IMG/VR virus record: IMGVR_UViG_3300025122_000044
Coordinates: 1 to 41,048 of that record
From: a virus
Direction: 5' to 3' (one strand)
DNA: 41,048 nt
The notes under the pieces were generated by a model that made no database searches, was not told the DNA's origin, and worked only from the letters and a program-made list of their open reading frames with translations. The stretch's first letter is position 1. Each line of letters opens with the position of its first letter. A program made the translations under genes and the position numbers. Below are positions 17,633 through 25,996 of this stretch, one piece after another.

Positions 17633-19565
17633 CTTGTGTCACCTCATCAAGATCTAGAGGCTCAATTTTGAGCATCGTCGTCTCGTATTCTTCTTTGGTA
17701 ATCTCTTCATACGGCATCTGCTCGTAGAAGTCTGTCTTAAGTGGTAGGAAAGAGATTCCTTTCAGCCTTGGTTCATATAGCTCCAAAGCATCCTTGATCT
17801 CTGTTGCTTCTCGCTCGTTGAATGTAATAGTTGCAGATACCTGGTTGTCTGCCCAGTAGTACTGCATTTGTGCAGCATTCTCTAACTGCTCCCACATGCT
17901 GGCATCTTCTTTGCCTTTTACAAAGTCCTGCTCTTCAATCGGGAACTCTACAACAACTGTATTTGGACTATAGGCATCTCTCTCAACCACATACCCGGCT
18001 TTGCGGAGCAAACCAACGAGATCGTGATTCTCATTAAATCTGACTCGCCTGATGTAGTACTCAGAGTGTGGGAAGTGGATTCCCGGAGGTTCTCCTGGCA
18101 GAAGAGACACTGTTCCAGAGGGCTTAACTGAAGTAAGCTTGATAGACTTTGGGATACATAGCCACTCAGCGTAGACTCTGTCCAGTTGCCTAAGGTACTC
18201 ATAACCTTTGTCTGCCCAATTCAGAGTCTCCCTTCGTCCATGCTTGCCAAACGCCCGAATGATACCAGACATACTGGTACCAATCCTACGATTTCTACCC
18301 ATGACCTTATTAGTCTGTGGGATATGAGTCATGATCAGAGTCACTGTTTTAGCATACAAGTATGCAACCTTCAGTGTCTGACGATACTCTTCATAGGTAT
18401 CATGTCGTGCAGGGAAAGTCTCCACCAAAGTACACAACTCGTACGGTTCCAACGTCTGTTCTAGACAAGGATTGCCACCACGAGCCCGGACGTCAGCCCA
18501 ATTGCTGGGATCCTTCATCCTTCCAAACTCTCTTGCATTCTCCAGCCATTCATAGCCTGGCTCACCATTTAGTGAGGTTAGCTCTGCTGCTTGTGTGTAG
18601 TCTTGACCTACCTCACAGAAGATGGAGTTGTTGGATGCCCAACGATGAGACTTTACCTTCTCTTTGTCCTGCTTCATCGACATGTATTCCATGTCGTCAG
18701 GATTACCAAATACGATCTCGGCTGTACGTCTAACATTACCCGCTACGACACACTTACCAATCAGGTTCATGATGTCTACGATATCTACGGAAGTAAGTCG
18801 TTGTCCGACTCGTGTATCCAATAGATCGCGAATAGAATTATGCATAGCCATAAGTGGACCGGGGCCACTGGCAGTACCTCCAAAACCTTTAATAGGAGAT
18901 CCCTCAGGACGAATGAGACTGTAGTCAAACTCAACCTTCAGGTGTTTTGGTGTCAGATAGGAGGTAATGAGAATTTCAGTAGCGTAGACCCAACCCTCAC
19001 GATCATCTGTAATGCGATAGGTCTGCTTACCAAAGACTCCATTAATGGGCCTATGAACTAGTGCCTTGTTAGCACCCCGAACATCAAAGCCACACCCTAC
19101 ACCCAACATGGATACATCCATGAGGAATGCAAACGGAAGTCCTTTCTCCTCTTCGATCTGCTCTGTTGAAACAAAAGCGCAATTGTTAAGAGCACATCCA
19201 CCACGTTTCTCAACGTATTCTGTGCCCATCATCCACAGACCACGACCTGGAGGTAGGAACTTGAACTCCCACATCATCCTGAACATTTTCTGTGCTGTGT
19301 TTTGTGCCTTCTCGTCGCTCCAAGGGAGCCTCATCTGAAGACAATGCTTCTTTTGTACCTTGAAGGTACCTTCTACTACTCTTCTAACAGTCTCGCACCA
19401 CTCTTCGGTACGACTCTCTCCCTCAATCGCTCTGGCATACGTTCTCTTAAAGACTACGTAGCCAATTGGTCCCCATTCTGGCTGGGTACCTTCATACTGC
19501 TGGTAGAACTCATCACTGAGTTCAAAATTAACTGGTTGGTTCTTCCACGTTGCTGCTCTCTCCAC
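17577..19565 (-). CDS. Adenosylcobalamin-dependent ribonucleoside-triphosphate reductase (class II)
   Basis: A 662-residue monomeric class II reductase of the Lactobacillus RTPR type. The active-site half-cystine region GGCALNNCAFVST is near residue 138. The thiyl-radical loop reads NPCLEQTLEPYELCTL, and the C-terminal redox pair is FCDGDTC. It reduces NTPs to dNTPs with adenosylcobalamin as radical source, so it needs host B12 and works with or without oxygen. No separate beta subunit is seen, as expected for this class. It is slightly shorter than the 739-residue RTPR. Confidence 0.93.
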   Translation of the reverse strand: MERAATWKNQPVNFELSDEFYQQYEGTQPEWGPIGYVVFKRTYARAIEGESRTEEWCETVRRVVEGTFKVQKKHCLQMRLPWSDEKAQNTAQKMFRMMWEFKFLPPGRGLWMMGTEYVEKRGGCALNNCAFVSTEQIEEEKGLPFAFLMDVSMLGVGCGFDVRGANKALVHRPINGVFGKQTYRITDDREGWVYATEILITSYLTPKHLKVEFDYSLIRPEGSPIKGFGGTASGPGPLMAMHNSIRDLLDTRVGQRLTSVDIVDIMNLIGKCVVAGNVRRTAEIVFGNPDDMEYMSMKQDKEKVKSHRWASNNSIFCEVGQDYTQAAELTSLNGEPGYEWLENAREFGRMKDPSNWADVRARGGNPCLEQTLEPYELCTLVETFPARHDTYEEYRQTLKVAYLYAKTVTLIMTHIPQTNKVMGRNRRIGTSMSGIIRAFGKHGRRETLNWADKGYEYLRQLDRVYAEWLCIPKSIKLTSVKPSGTVSLLPGEPPGIHFPHSEYYIRRVRFNENHDLVGLLRKAGYVVERDAYSPNTVVVEFPIEEQDFVKGKEDASMWEQLENAAQMQYYWADNQVSATITFNEREATEIKDALELYEPRLKGISFLPLKTDFYEQMPYEEITKEEYETTMLKIEPLDLDEVTQGGVGEKFCDGDTCTFPTG

Positions 19566-19884
19566 TGTCCACTAGACCTCCTGTTGGTTCCGGGGACGGC
19601 TGCACTAACTCCAACAGGTGTCGTACACCTTGTGTTAAAGCAGCAAGGTTCTTTCGTACTAGGGCATCTGTGTCGTTAGTGAGCTTTGTCACCTCGTTTG
19701 TGGCATACACATGAAGCCCATTCAATAGAATGGAGTTCAAGTTACTGCCTCCGACTAGCTCAAACGCAGGACGCCCGTTGTCTAGGATACCTACTACGTA
19801 TCCAACTGACAGTACTGGCTTCTTCTCTTCTTCTTTCTGTAGCTCTCCACTGGCCTGTGGCGCATCGTTCTGCAAATCACTCAT
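19528..19884 (-). CDS. Hypothetical protein
   Basis: A 118-residue protein with low-complexity ends and a compact middle (VLSVGYVVGILDNGRPAFELVGG, then a helical segment). No motif is recognised. It overlaps the RNR start by 38 bases and lies just downstream of the next gene, so it is in the same transcript. Confidence 0.6.
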   Translation of the reverse strand: MSDLQNDAPQASGELQKEEEKKPVLSVGYVVGILDNGRPAFELVGGSNLNSILLNGLHVYATNEVTKLTNDTDALVRKNLAALTQGVRHLLELVQPSPEPTGGLVDSGESSNVEEPTS

Positions 19885-20472
19885 TTATTGTAACATCCTT
19901 AGTTCGTGTGCGTTGGCTGTACCGATATTCTGAATCTGATACTGGGCTGCTCTTAGGTTGGCAATGATTGTCTCAAAGAACCTGGCTTCCATTTGTCCTC
20001 TACGCAAACACGCAAATTCTTCCGCAAGATCTGCCTCTGCTGTAGTAAGCAGAGTGTCCTTAGCAGGACATCTCAACCTCTTTCCCTCATCACTCACAGC
20101 CTCGGGACTTTGATACCACGACACTTTGTCGCGGATCTTTCCCTTGACCTCAGCGCTGAGCCGGTCTTCAAGGTTGATACAAGCAGATTGTATCTTGTTC
20201 CAGTAATAGTATGCTTCGTTGGTCTTGCGGATAAGCAATGTGACATATTCGTTGACTTGCTCCGGTGTCATCCTGACGAGAGCCTTACCATCCTTTCCGG
20301 TTGGAGTGATGGAGAAGTGAACTTCCCAATCCTTAATCCTTTGTCCTTCAATGATAGTATTCTCCCAGAATGCACCTAGATAGGCATTCCAGAGGTTCCT
20401 ACTTTGCGAAGTAGTTCTCGTTAAAGCTGAAGCACGGCTCGCAACATCCGCATCTATTCTTTTATCACCCAT
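19885..20472 (-). CDS. Hypothetical helical protein
   Basis: A 195-residue, mostly alpha-helical protein without recognised motif. The frame opens at 20496, but the ATG at 20472 (MGDKRIDADVAS) fits better because it reduces overlap with the IMPDH-like gene to 8 bases. It ends one base from the next gene. Function unknown. Confidence 0.55.
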   Translation of the reverse strand: MGDKRIDADVASRASALTRTTSQSRNLWNAYLGAFWENTIIEGQRIKDWEVHFSITPTGKDGKALVRMTPEQVNEYVTLLIRKTNEAYYYWNKIQSACINLEDRLSAEVKGKIRDKVSWYQSPEAVSDEGKRLRCPAKDTLLTTAEADLAEEFACLRRGQMEARFFETIIANLRAAQYQIQNIGTANAHELRMLQ

Positions 20473-21469
20473 GATTAAACCTTGGTCCAGACTCAATGAG
20501 TCCAGCTACGGTTTGTCTCACAAACGAGCCATTGATGCGAAGGTCTCGAACCGTCCTAGCATTACAATAACTCATTGCGGACCGTAGCCCTCCGTCGAAT
20601 TCAGTCAAGACTTCCAAAACATTTGTATCTTGTTGAACTTCCATCTGAACTCCCTCGTGTACCCGCTCTGAGGTATACGTTGAGGAGCCTCGGTAGTGCC
20701 CGTCTCCCGCTGATTCCTCGCAGCGAGCAAACATCCCACCTACCATTACTGCATCTGCCCCAGCAATAATTGCTTTGGCTAGATCTCCCGGATGCTTAAG
20801 GCCACCATCAGCTACGATGCTGGCGTCTAAGCCATGCTCATAAAAGCTGAAGGCTATCTGTTCGATTGCAGTCAGCTGAGGAACTCCTACCCCAGAGACT
20901 AATCTGGTGGTGCATGCACGCCCAGGCCCGACACCAACTTTGATAATGTCGGCCCCTACCTTTGCCAACTGACGCGCACCTCTCCTTGTAGCTACATTCC
21001 CTGCCATAATGCATGGACCAGGACCCAATAGCTTTCGTATATGACTTACTCTATCAACCATTACCTGAGAGTCTCCTCTAGCAAGATCGACTGTCAGGAT
21101 GGGATAGGCTCCTATGTCTACGGCACTGTCATACATATTTCTAATCTCTGAGTTTGTCTCAGATAACCCCACAGTAAAGCCATGATCAACTGGACTTTCC
21201 TTCATCATCCTGACATATGTCACATATTCAGAAGGAGATAAGCCTGCCCTCCCAAATTTCCTTGGAAGGATTCCAATTCCACCTGCATCATGCATAGCTA
21301 AGACCATAGGTAAGCCTGTTACCGAGGGCATATTAGCAGACATGACAGGTGTGGATAACTTAGGTCCATTCTTTAATTGAATGCTAGAATCAACCTCAGT
21401 ACGTGAGTTAATTTTAGAGAAGGATGGTTGGATTAATACATCATCGTATGACAAACCTTCTCTATACAT
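20465..21469 (-). CDS. IMP dehydrogenase / GMP reductase family enzyme
   Basis: A 334-residue TIM barrel without the CBS domains of cellular IMPDH. It has SYDDVLIQP near the start and the catalytic cysteine loop GVGPGRACTTRLVSGVGVPQ, followed by DGGLKHPGDLAKAI and MVGGMFA. The LVSGVGVPQ continuation is closer to IMPDH, while the short length and C-terminal region are like GMP reductase, so the direction of the reaction is undecided. It would shift the host purine pool towards guanine nucleotides or back. It overlaps the amidase by 8 bases. Confidence 0.88.
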   Translation of the reverse strand: MYREGLSYDDVLIQPSFSKINSRTEVDSSIQLKNGPKLSTPVMSANMPSVTGLPMVLAMHDAGGIGILPRKFGRAGLSPSEYVTYVRMMKESPVDHGFTVGLSETNSEIRNMYDSAVDIGAYPILTVDLARGDSQVMVDRVSHIRKLLGPGPCIMAGNVATRRGARQLAKVGADIIKVGVGPGRACTTRLVSGVGVPQLTAIEQIAFSFYEHGLDASIVADGGLKHPGDLAKAIIAGADAVMVGGMFARCEESAGDGHYRGSSTYTSERVHEGVQMEVQQDTNVLEVLTEFDGGLRSAMSYCNARTVRDLRINGSFVRQTVAGLIESGPRFNHG

Positions 21470-22316
21470 TCAATTCTTCCCCCATACGATCTGCTAGATA
21501 GGTAGGCTCTGGTTCTGGAGCATAGATTGTATCGATTGTATCGTAGAAATGTAGAGCAGGGCCTGGATCTATTTTGTTGGTTGGATCAATATGCTCATGA
21601 CCAAGCTGACAGTTCTTTGGGATATCTAGCTCAGCAACAAGAGCTCGTTGGAGGGCAATGTATGCCTCTAGCTGAGGGGAGGTGTAAGCCTCCCATCCTC
21701 TACCTCTTGGATCAATGAACAGTGGCCCAGTAAATGGGCACTTAGTCCATGTCTTAAACCCTGTTGACTTAGTACCTGTCAACTTCCCCCAGTTACATAG
21801 GTCTAGACCTACGAACCAGTGGTTAGGATTAGAAGACTTACGTCTAGGACGATTGCGCGTCGGAGGGATAGAAAAACTAAGCCCCTTCCTCGCTGCATGC
21901 CAAGTTCTATCTCTAATGGATACGAGTTGGATAATATGACCGTCGCGGCAGACTAGGAAGTGCGTCGAAACACTACGATATTTATTGCCTGCGGCTTTGT
22001 TTCGGTCGTGACGTTGGAGGCGCTTGGCTGTATTCCGCCCATCGCCTAGAGCATCGTAATGGGTAATTACGCCAACGAATTGATCTTGATACTCTTCCGT
22101 GATTACACGGTGCATTCCCTTCCAGAACAATACCTCCAGAGGTATTAGCTCAACGGAATGAGTATCATCTGATTGGAGCCATCCATCTTCTGTAAACCAT
22201 AGCTCAGGACCGTCTGGTAAGACGGGAGCGGTTAGGACGGATGGATATAGACTGGTAGGTGTGTCTGGTGGTTGAAAGCTTTCGCGAGCTCTCTTGATTA
22301 GATTCTTGAATGTCAC
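21462..22316 (-). CDS. N-acetylmuramoyl-L-alanine amidase (endolysin)
   Basis: A 284-residue amidase_2/PGRP-type domain: VITHYDAL near residue 86 supplies the first zinc histidine, THFLVCRDGHIIQLV and DRTWHAA follow, and LGHEHIDPTNKIDPGPAL carries the second zinc histidine and the final ligand. It cuts the amide bond between muramic acid and the stem peptide. There is no signal peptide, so it would need a holin, which is not visible in the window. No cell-wall-binding domain is recognised. It is placed among nucleotide genes, which is unusual for an endolysin. Confidence 0.87.
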   Translation of the reverse strand: MTFKNLIKRARESFQPPDTPTSLYPSVLTAPVLPDGPELWFTEDGWLQSDDTHSVELIPLEVLFWKGMHRVITEEYQDQFVGVITHYDALGDGRNTAKRLQRHDRNKAAGNKYRSVSTHFLVCRDGHIIQLVSIRDRTWHAARKGLSFSIPPTRNRPRRKSSNPNHWFVGLDLCNWGKLTGTKSTGFKTWTKCPFTGPLFIDPRGRGWEAYTSPQLEAYIALQRALVAELDIPKNCQLGHEHIDPTNKIDPGPALHFYDTIDTIYAPEPEPTYLADRMGEELNV

Positions 22317-22345
22317 TTAGTGTGGGTACGTGTACCTCTACCTCC

Positions 22346-22648
22346 TTATAAATTGTCTAAACCTGCATGCTTAGAAAGCTCGATCTCTGCTTGCCACATA
22401 GTCTTGAAGCGCTTGTCATACCACAAGAGCAATCGACAAAAACAGCTTTGATTTTGTCTACTGCCGTTGTCTTGGATCTATATCGGATAACTTTGATCCG
22501 GGGCTTATGAGGTAGCATCATATGAAGAACCCTGATCCATTCCCCATACTCAGCTGGAATCTCACTATCGTAGCCCCCCCCACCACACATATCGAGTAAT
22601 AGCCTTTAGTTTAGCTAAAAGCTCTTTACTATTTTCAAGGCTTGACAC
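22346..22648 (-). pseudogene. Small zinc-ribbon protein gene split by two compensating frameshifts
   Basis: A GTG at 22646-22648 has a GGAGG six bases upstream and opens a frame beginning MSSLENSKELLAKLKAITRYVWWGG. That frame stops soon after a run of eight G (22574-22581). The next frame then reads GYDSEIPAEYGEWIRVL and on to VFVDCSCG. Near 22430 the original frame takes over with YDKRFKTMWQAEIELSKHAG and ends at TAA 22346-22348. The combined product of about 100 residues looks like one protein with a CSCG zinc knuckle. The two shifts cancel. They may be sequencing or assembly errors at the homopolymer, true mutations, or less likely programmed shifting. Confidence 0.5.
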
Positions 22649-22883
22649 CTAGTTCCTCCAGCAAGTCTCCAAGAACCCTATCAGGACCATAGGTAGCGTG
22701 GTCTTGTTCTGTGGGCTTATAATCATAGTCTCTTAAGACACACTCCCAAGATTGTCCTGAATAGAAGGCAGTCGAAAGAGCTTCTGAAATTTTTTCTCGC
22801 AAAAGCTTGAGCATGTCGTTTGCGTACGCTGCATCTAAGCGATTGTCATCGCAACAGCTGCAAAATATATCTTCAAATCTCAT
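22635..22883 (-). CDS. Hypothetical protein
   Basis: An 82-residue acidic protein with a cysteine cluster CSCC near residue 8 and mostly helical sequence after it. It overlaps the start of the next (frameshifted) gene by 14 bases. Its end contains the ribosome site for that gene. Function unknown. Confidence 0.55.
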   Translation of the reverse strand: MRFEDIFCSCCDDNRLDAAYANDMLKLLREKISEALSTAFYSGQSWECVLRDYDYKPTEQDHATYGPDRVLGDLLEELGVKP

Positions 22884-22916
22884 GTGCTTCAGGGTCTTTC
22901 ACCTGAAGCTTCTACC

Positions 22917-23054
22917 TTAACGGGTAGCCGTGGTCGTTGTGTTCTTCACAACCGTCTTGTTGCGATACCGACTGATCACTGCCTTCTGGGCATTGATCGT
23001 GCGGGTTAGCTCCTCGATCTGGTTGTAAAGATCCTGCTTGGTTTCCCTAGCCAT
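22917..23054 (-). CDS. 45-residue hypothetical protein
   Basis: A short gene starting at ATG 23052-23054, seven bases after GGAGG. The product begins MARETKQDLYNQIEELTR and ends in a threonine-rich tail. It is helical and basic. It overlaps the stop of the preceding small gene (ATGGCTAG arrangement), which supports coupled translation. Function unknown. Confidence 0.55.
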   Translation of the reverse strand: MARETKQDLYNQIEELTRTINAQKAVISRYRNKTVVKNTTTTATR

Positions 23055-23175
23055 TCACTTTCCTCCTCTTGATCTGCTTCTGCAACTTCGTCTGCTGCCC
23101 TCGTTGGGCGCTAAGCTGGCGCTTGAGCTGCTGGATTGACTGCTGCAGGTTGCCGATCTTCTCGTTCTGGGACAT
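23047..23175 (-). CDS. 42-residue glutamine-rich coiled-coil protein
   Basis: Starts at ATG 23173-23175 after a GGAGAT site and encodes a heptad-like helix rich in glutamine and lysine (IQQLKRQLSAQ), ending in a basic tail. The first 65 bases also encode the C-terminus of the upstream 257-residue protein in another frame. It may oligomerise with its 45-residue partner, but this is inference. Confidence 0.5.
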   Translation of the reverse strand: MSQNEKIGNLQQSIQQLKRQLSAQRGQQTKLQKQIKRRKVNG

Positions 23176-23884
23176 TTCTATCTCCTAGCTTCTCTATCTC
23201 AAAGTTCAATGGGTTCTCGCGCAAATCACGAGACACCCTGCCAATTAGTAGTACCATTGGACTGGTCTCATGGTATTCGATGTATCGATCTACCACGAAA
23301 CGCGCTCCTATATCACCAGCGGCTTGACTAAGTAGCTCAGGAAACAGCTGCCTACGTAGCAGCTGCCATTGAGTATGAATAGCACGGTGTCCACTCGGAG
23401 CTGTAGCTCTGATTGAAGGTGGTGCTTCTTTGTATGGAATTAAATCCCATACCGATCGCTTCTCTCTTCCTCTCAGAAGAGTGATAGCTATCACTGGATC
23501 ATCTTGACCGTTGAAGTACAACCCATGTCGAATGAACTCCGACAATGCGTGAATCTTCTCAGGATCTAGACAACCACAATAGTCAAACCATGCTAGGTTA
23601 TACCTACCAGGTGCATCATGGATATTTCCTTGGTGTAGATTGATTGGGATATTACTTAGTGCTACCCGTGCTTGTTGCACTTCGACCACCTCACCATCCC
23701 ACTCGTATCCATCCATCTGGATTTCAATCGAGTCACCAATCTGAGCTAGTTGCTCCTCGAACCACATCGTCCTACCTGGTAATCCCAAGTATTTGATGTC
23801 TTTCTTGAAGTGACTTAGGCTATGTCCTAATAGGACACGACGAGTGAAGCTCTTCAACTCGCCTCCACCAAGATAATCTGCCAT
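23111..23884 (-). CDS. Hypothetical protein with methyltransferase-like fold
   Basis: A 257-residue protein. The middle, NIHDAPGRYNLAWFDYCGCLDPEKI followed by DPVIAITLLRGREKRS, resembles the strand-4/strand-5 region of Rossmann-type SAM methyltransferases, but no clear glycine-rich SAM loop is seen. It could be a degenerate or divergent methyltransferase-like protein. The C-terminus is proline- and alanine-rich and overlaps the 42-residue gene. Confidence 0.5.
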   Translation of the reverse strand: MADYLGGGELKSFTRRVLLGHSLSHFKKDIKYLGLPGRTMWFEEQLAQIGDSIEIQMDGYEWDGEVVEVQQARVALSNIPINLHQGNIHDAPGRYNLAWFDYCGCLDPEKIHALSEFIRHGLYFNGQDDPVIAITLLRGREKRSVWDLIPYKEAPPSIRATAPSGHRAIHTQWQLLRRQLFPELLSQAAGDIGARFVVDRYIEYHETSPMVLLIGRVSRDLRENPLNFEIEKLGDRNVPEREDRQPAAVNPAAQAPA

Positions 23885-23887
23885 GTT

Positions 23888-24202
23888 TTATGCCGTTGAT
23901 ATCGTATATGTTCTTGTGGGATTCGTACTAAACTTATTCAAAGACCATCTCTTCAACGAATCGAAAGAAGAACAGTTAGGACACGTTCGCTTTGCAAACC
24001 AGTGATGGGCGTACAGATATCGTTGACTGAATTTTTCGTTGCAATCCCCGCAGTACCATTCGTACTTGGGTTTAACAACCATGTCGCGGATATCATTGGC
24101 AATTTTCTTGACTACATCTCGCATCAATTCATACCTCAGTGCTCTGAAGAATGTGAATACGAAATGCTTTACTACAAAATTCCATACAGTCGCTAACATC
24201 AT
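23888..24202 (-). CDS. Zinc-ribbon protein with N-terminal hydrophobic segment
   Basis: About 104 residues. After a hydrophobic, possibly membrane-associated N-terminus (LATVWNFVVKHFVFTFFRAL) comes a zinc ribbon with YCGDC and, 20 residues later, CPNC. The start is taken at an ATG near 24202 because the longer frame would overlap the HNH gene by 45 bases. Function unknown. Confidence 0.55.
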   Translation of the reverse strand: MMLATVWNFVVKHFVFTFFRALRYELMRDVVKKIANDIRDMVVKPKYEWYCGDCNEKFSQRYLYAHHWFAKRTCPNCSSFDSLKRWSLNKFSTNPTRTYTISTA

Positions 24203-24756
24203 CTCTTCGACCGGCTTCGATTCCTTTTGGTAGGAATTATCCAAGACTCAAGCAATTTTTTTTCTTGGATTTCTTCTAATGCCGGCCTTATAACCTCCTT
24301 TGCTTGAAATGGAATATCACTTAGAAGGTGGTTGCATTTTTCACAACATGCAACAACATTCTCTAATGAATGCCCTAAGGAGGAGTCTTTTCGATCAAGT
24401 CCGTAGCTAGGAGTTTCGGTGCAGTAGTAACAAGGCTCCTTCATTCGAGCTATTGCATCTTCTTCACTTAATATTTGATCCAGCCATCCTCTTTTTCTAT
24501 CGGTAGCCTTATAGCTAAGGTATCGATGATGAAAGATATTGTTATAATAGCTCTCTCGACTTCTTCTTCGATTTGCAGCTAAGTACTCTGCGTCCTGCTT
24601 CTTTCCTTTATGATATTCTCTTGCGTAATCTTGCTGTCTTTTCTTACACCACCAGATCCACTTATCTTTTCGATATGAACGCTTAATCCAATGCTCTGAC
24701 GGTGTTGTCTGCAGATTGCAATGCTCACAGACTTTTGGCAATGGTTTGTCAGTCAT
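24199..24756 (-). CDS. HNH endonuclease, probable mobile gene
   Basis: A protein of 185 residues when started at ATG 24754-24756. It has an N-terminal CEHC pair, a basic middle, and an HNH-type core with CYYC, LDRKDSSLGHSLENVVACCEKCN, typical of phage free-standing HNH nucleases. A promoter lies immediately upstream and predicts a transcript beginning at the A of this ATG, as in the HNH gene at 330-932. A GTG two codons earlier is an alternative start that would fall outside that transcript. The gene is AT-richer than its neighbours, consistent with recent insertion. Confidence 0.82.
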   Translation of the reverse strand: MTDKPLPKVCEHCNLQTTPSEHWIKRSYRKDKWIWWCKKRQQDYAREYHKGKKQDAEYLAANRRRSRESYYNNIFHHRYLSYKATDRKRGWLDQILSEEDAIARMKEPCYYCTETPSYGLDRKDSSLGHSLENVVACCEKCNHLLSDIPFQAKEVIRPALEEIQEKKLLESWIIPTKRNRSRSKR

Positions 24757-24762
24757 AGTCAC

Positions 24763-24791
24763 ATTCTAATATAGAATGATGCTTAATACAA
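24763..24791 (-). promoter_or_regulatory. Leaderless promoter of the second HNH gene
   Basis: Minus-strand -35 TTGTAT (24786-24791), 17-base spacer and -10 TAGAAT (24763-24768), followed by six bases and the ATG at 24756. The spacing matches that of the promoter at 939-967 exactly, so transcription should start at the A of the ATG. The -35 box is weaker than consensus. Confidence 0.55.
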
Positions 24792-24801
24792 TTACAGTTA
24801 A

Positions 24802-25380
24802 TTAAGCATGCGTTGTGACTGTTACTGTCTTACCTCCTAATGTCATCATACCGAATGTCAAAACCAGCAGCTCTTGAACCGTCAGTTCTCTTTCGTTTTC
24901 TCCTGGCTTCTCACCAGGATAGATGTGTACGTCGTACCCATCCTCTGTCTTAATGATGTACTTCTTACCTTCACTGAGCATGGAAGTGACCATTTCACTT
25001 ACTTTGTCCAGGCTTAAAGCACTCTTCATCAACGTAATCTCCGGGTTGTCCTCTACCTCTGGAGTCATTACCTCCATCATAGGAATCAAGGACCCGCTCA
25101 ACTCTTGCCACACCTCTAACTTCTTGGCTTCATCAGCCATAAAGATCTTAGGTGAGGGCCAGTAGTATACAAGAGCTTCACCCTCTGTTAGAGGCTGAAA
25201 GTCTGCGCATACAATGTTGAGTGATGCTGTAAGGCGAATTGTCTCTTTCTTCTTGAAAGATACCAGCTCGTACGGAAGGACTCCTGAGCTAGTTTCGTTA
25301 GCGCCGGCAGTCATGACCTTACTTAAGGTCTCTCTGTCATACTTTGACAGATTATGGCAATACACCATGACTTTAGACAC
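24802..25380 (-). CDS. Hypothetical protein
   Basis: A 192-residue protein without recognisable motif, acidic overall, with an alternating helix-strand pattern and a threonine-rich end. It overlaps the upstream gene by 8 bases. Function unknown. Confidence 0.6.
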   Translation of the reverse strand: MSKVMVYCHNLSKYDRETLSKVMTAGANETSSGVLPYELVSFKKKETIRLTASLNIVCADFQPLTEGEALVYYWPSPKIFMADEAKKLEVWQELSGSLIPMMEVMTPEVEDNPEITLMKSALSLDKVSEMVTSMLSEGKKYIIKTEDGYDVHIYPGEKPGENERELTVQELLVLTFGMMTLGGKTVTVTTHA

Positions 25381-25996
25381 TGTCAGTTATCTCCATCCAT
25401 GTATCAACTTCGGAGGGCTCTTCGAACACCACCTCACCTGCACATTCATCTGCCTCAAAAGGGTCTAGATCATCTGGAAGAATTACATCTTCCAGTTTGA
25501 TCTCGATTGCGTTACCTGGAACCCAATCTGCCAGAGAGATATGCCAATCTGGCACAGTTCCATCTGGATTAAGTGTATGAATTGGAATGCGGCTACCAAC
25601 CATATAGTTGAGTCGCAACCTACAACTGTATGTATCCTCTCTCCCAAACATAGTATCTGAGAGTTCTGCAATTTCAATGTTACTTACCATCCCCTCGATG
25701 CAGATAGCACGAGAGATAGCGTCAGAGATCTTGCGAGGTACCCATCCAATATGGCGAGGGCGCTTCCAGATAGAAGGGATGATTAACTCAACTTTTACAG
25801 CTGTTGAGTCTTCCTCAGTTGCTTCATAGGTCAGCTTAACTTGAGTAAGTCGATCCTTTCTAGATCTCTTCAGTCTCCGGAGAGTAAGCTGACGCTTATC
25901 TTCTTTCGTGACACCAGATACAAAGAAAAGGACTTCCCCCTCTCCATTATCCGTTGTCCCCGTCAGATTGTCCTTCCACTTCTCTTCTAATAACAC
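25373..25996 (-). CDS. Hypothetical protein
   Basis: A protein of 207 residues when read from a GTG at 25994-25996, which has GGAG seven bases upstream. The frame itself is open to 26044. The middle has a basic stretch (TLRRLKRSRKDRLTQVKL) and then beta-rich sequence, and the C-terminus is very acidic. No family is recognised. Confidence 0.55.
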   Translation of the reverse strand: MLLEEKWKDNLTGTTDNGEGEVLFFVSGVTKEDKRQLTLRRLKRSRKDRLTQVKLTYEATEEDSTAVKVELIIPSIWKRPRHIGWVPRKISDAISRAICIEGMVSNIEIAELSDTMFGREDTYSCRLRLNYMVGSRIPIHTLNPDGTVPDWHISLADWVPGNAIEIKLEDVILPDDLDPFEADECAGEVVFEEPSEVDTWMEITDSV

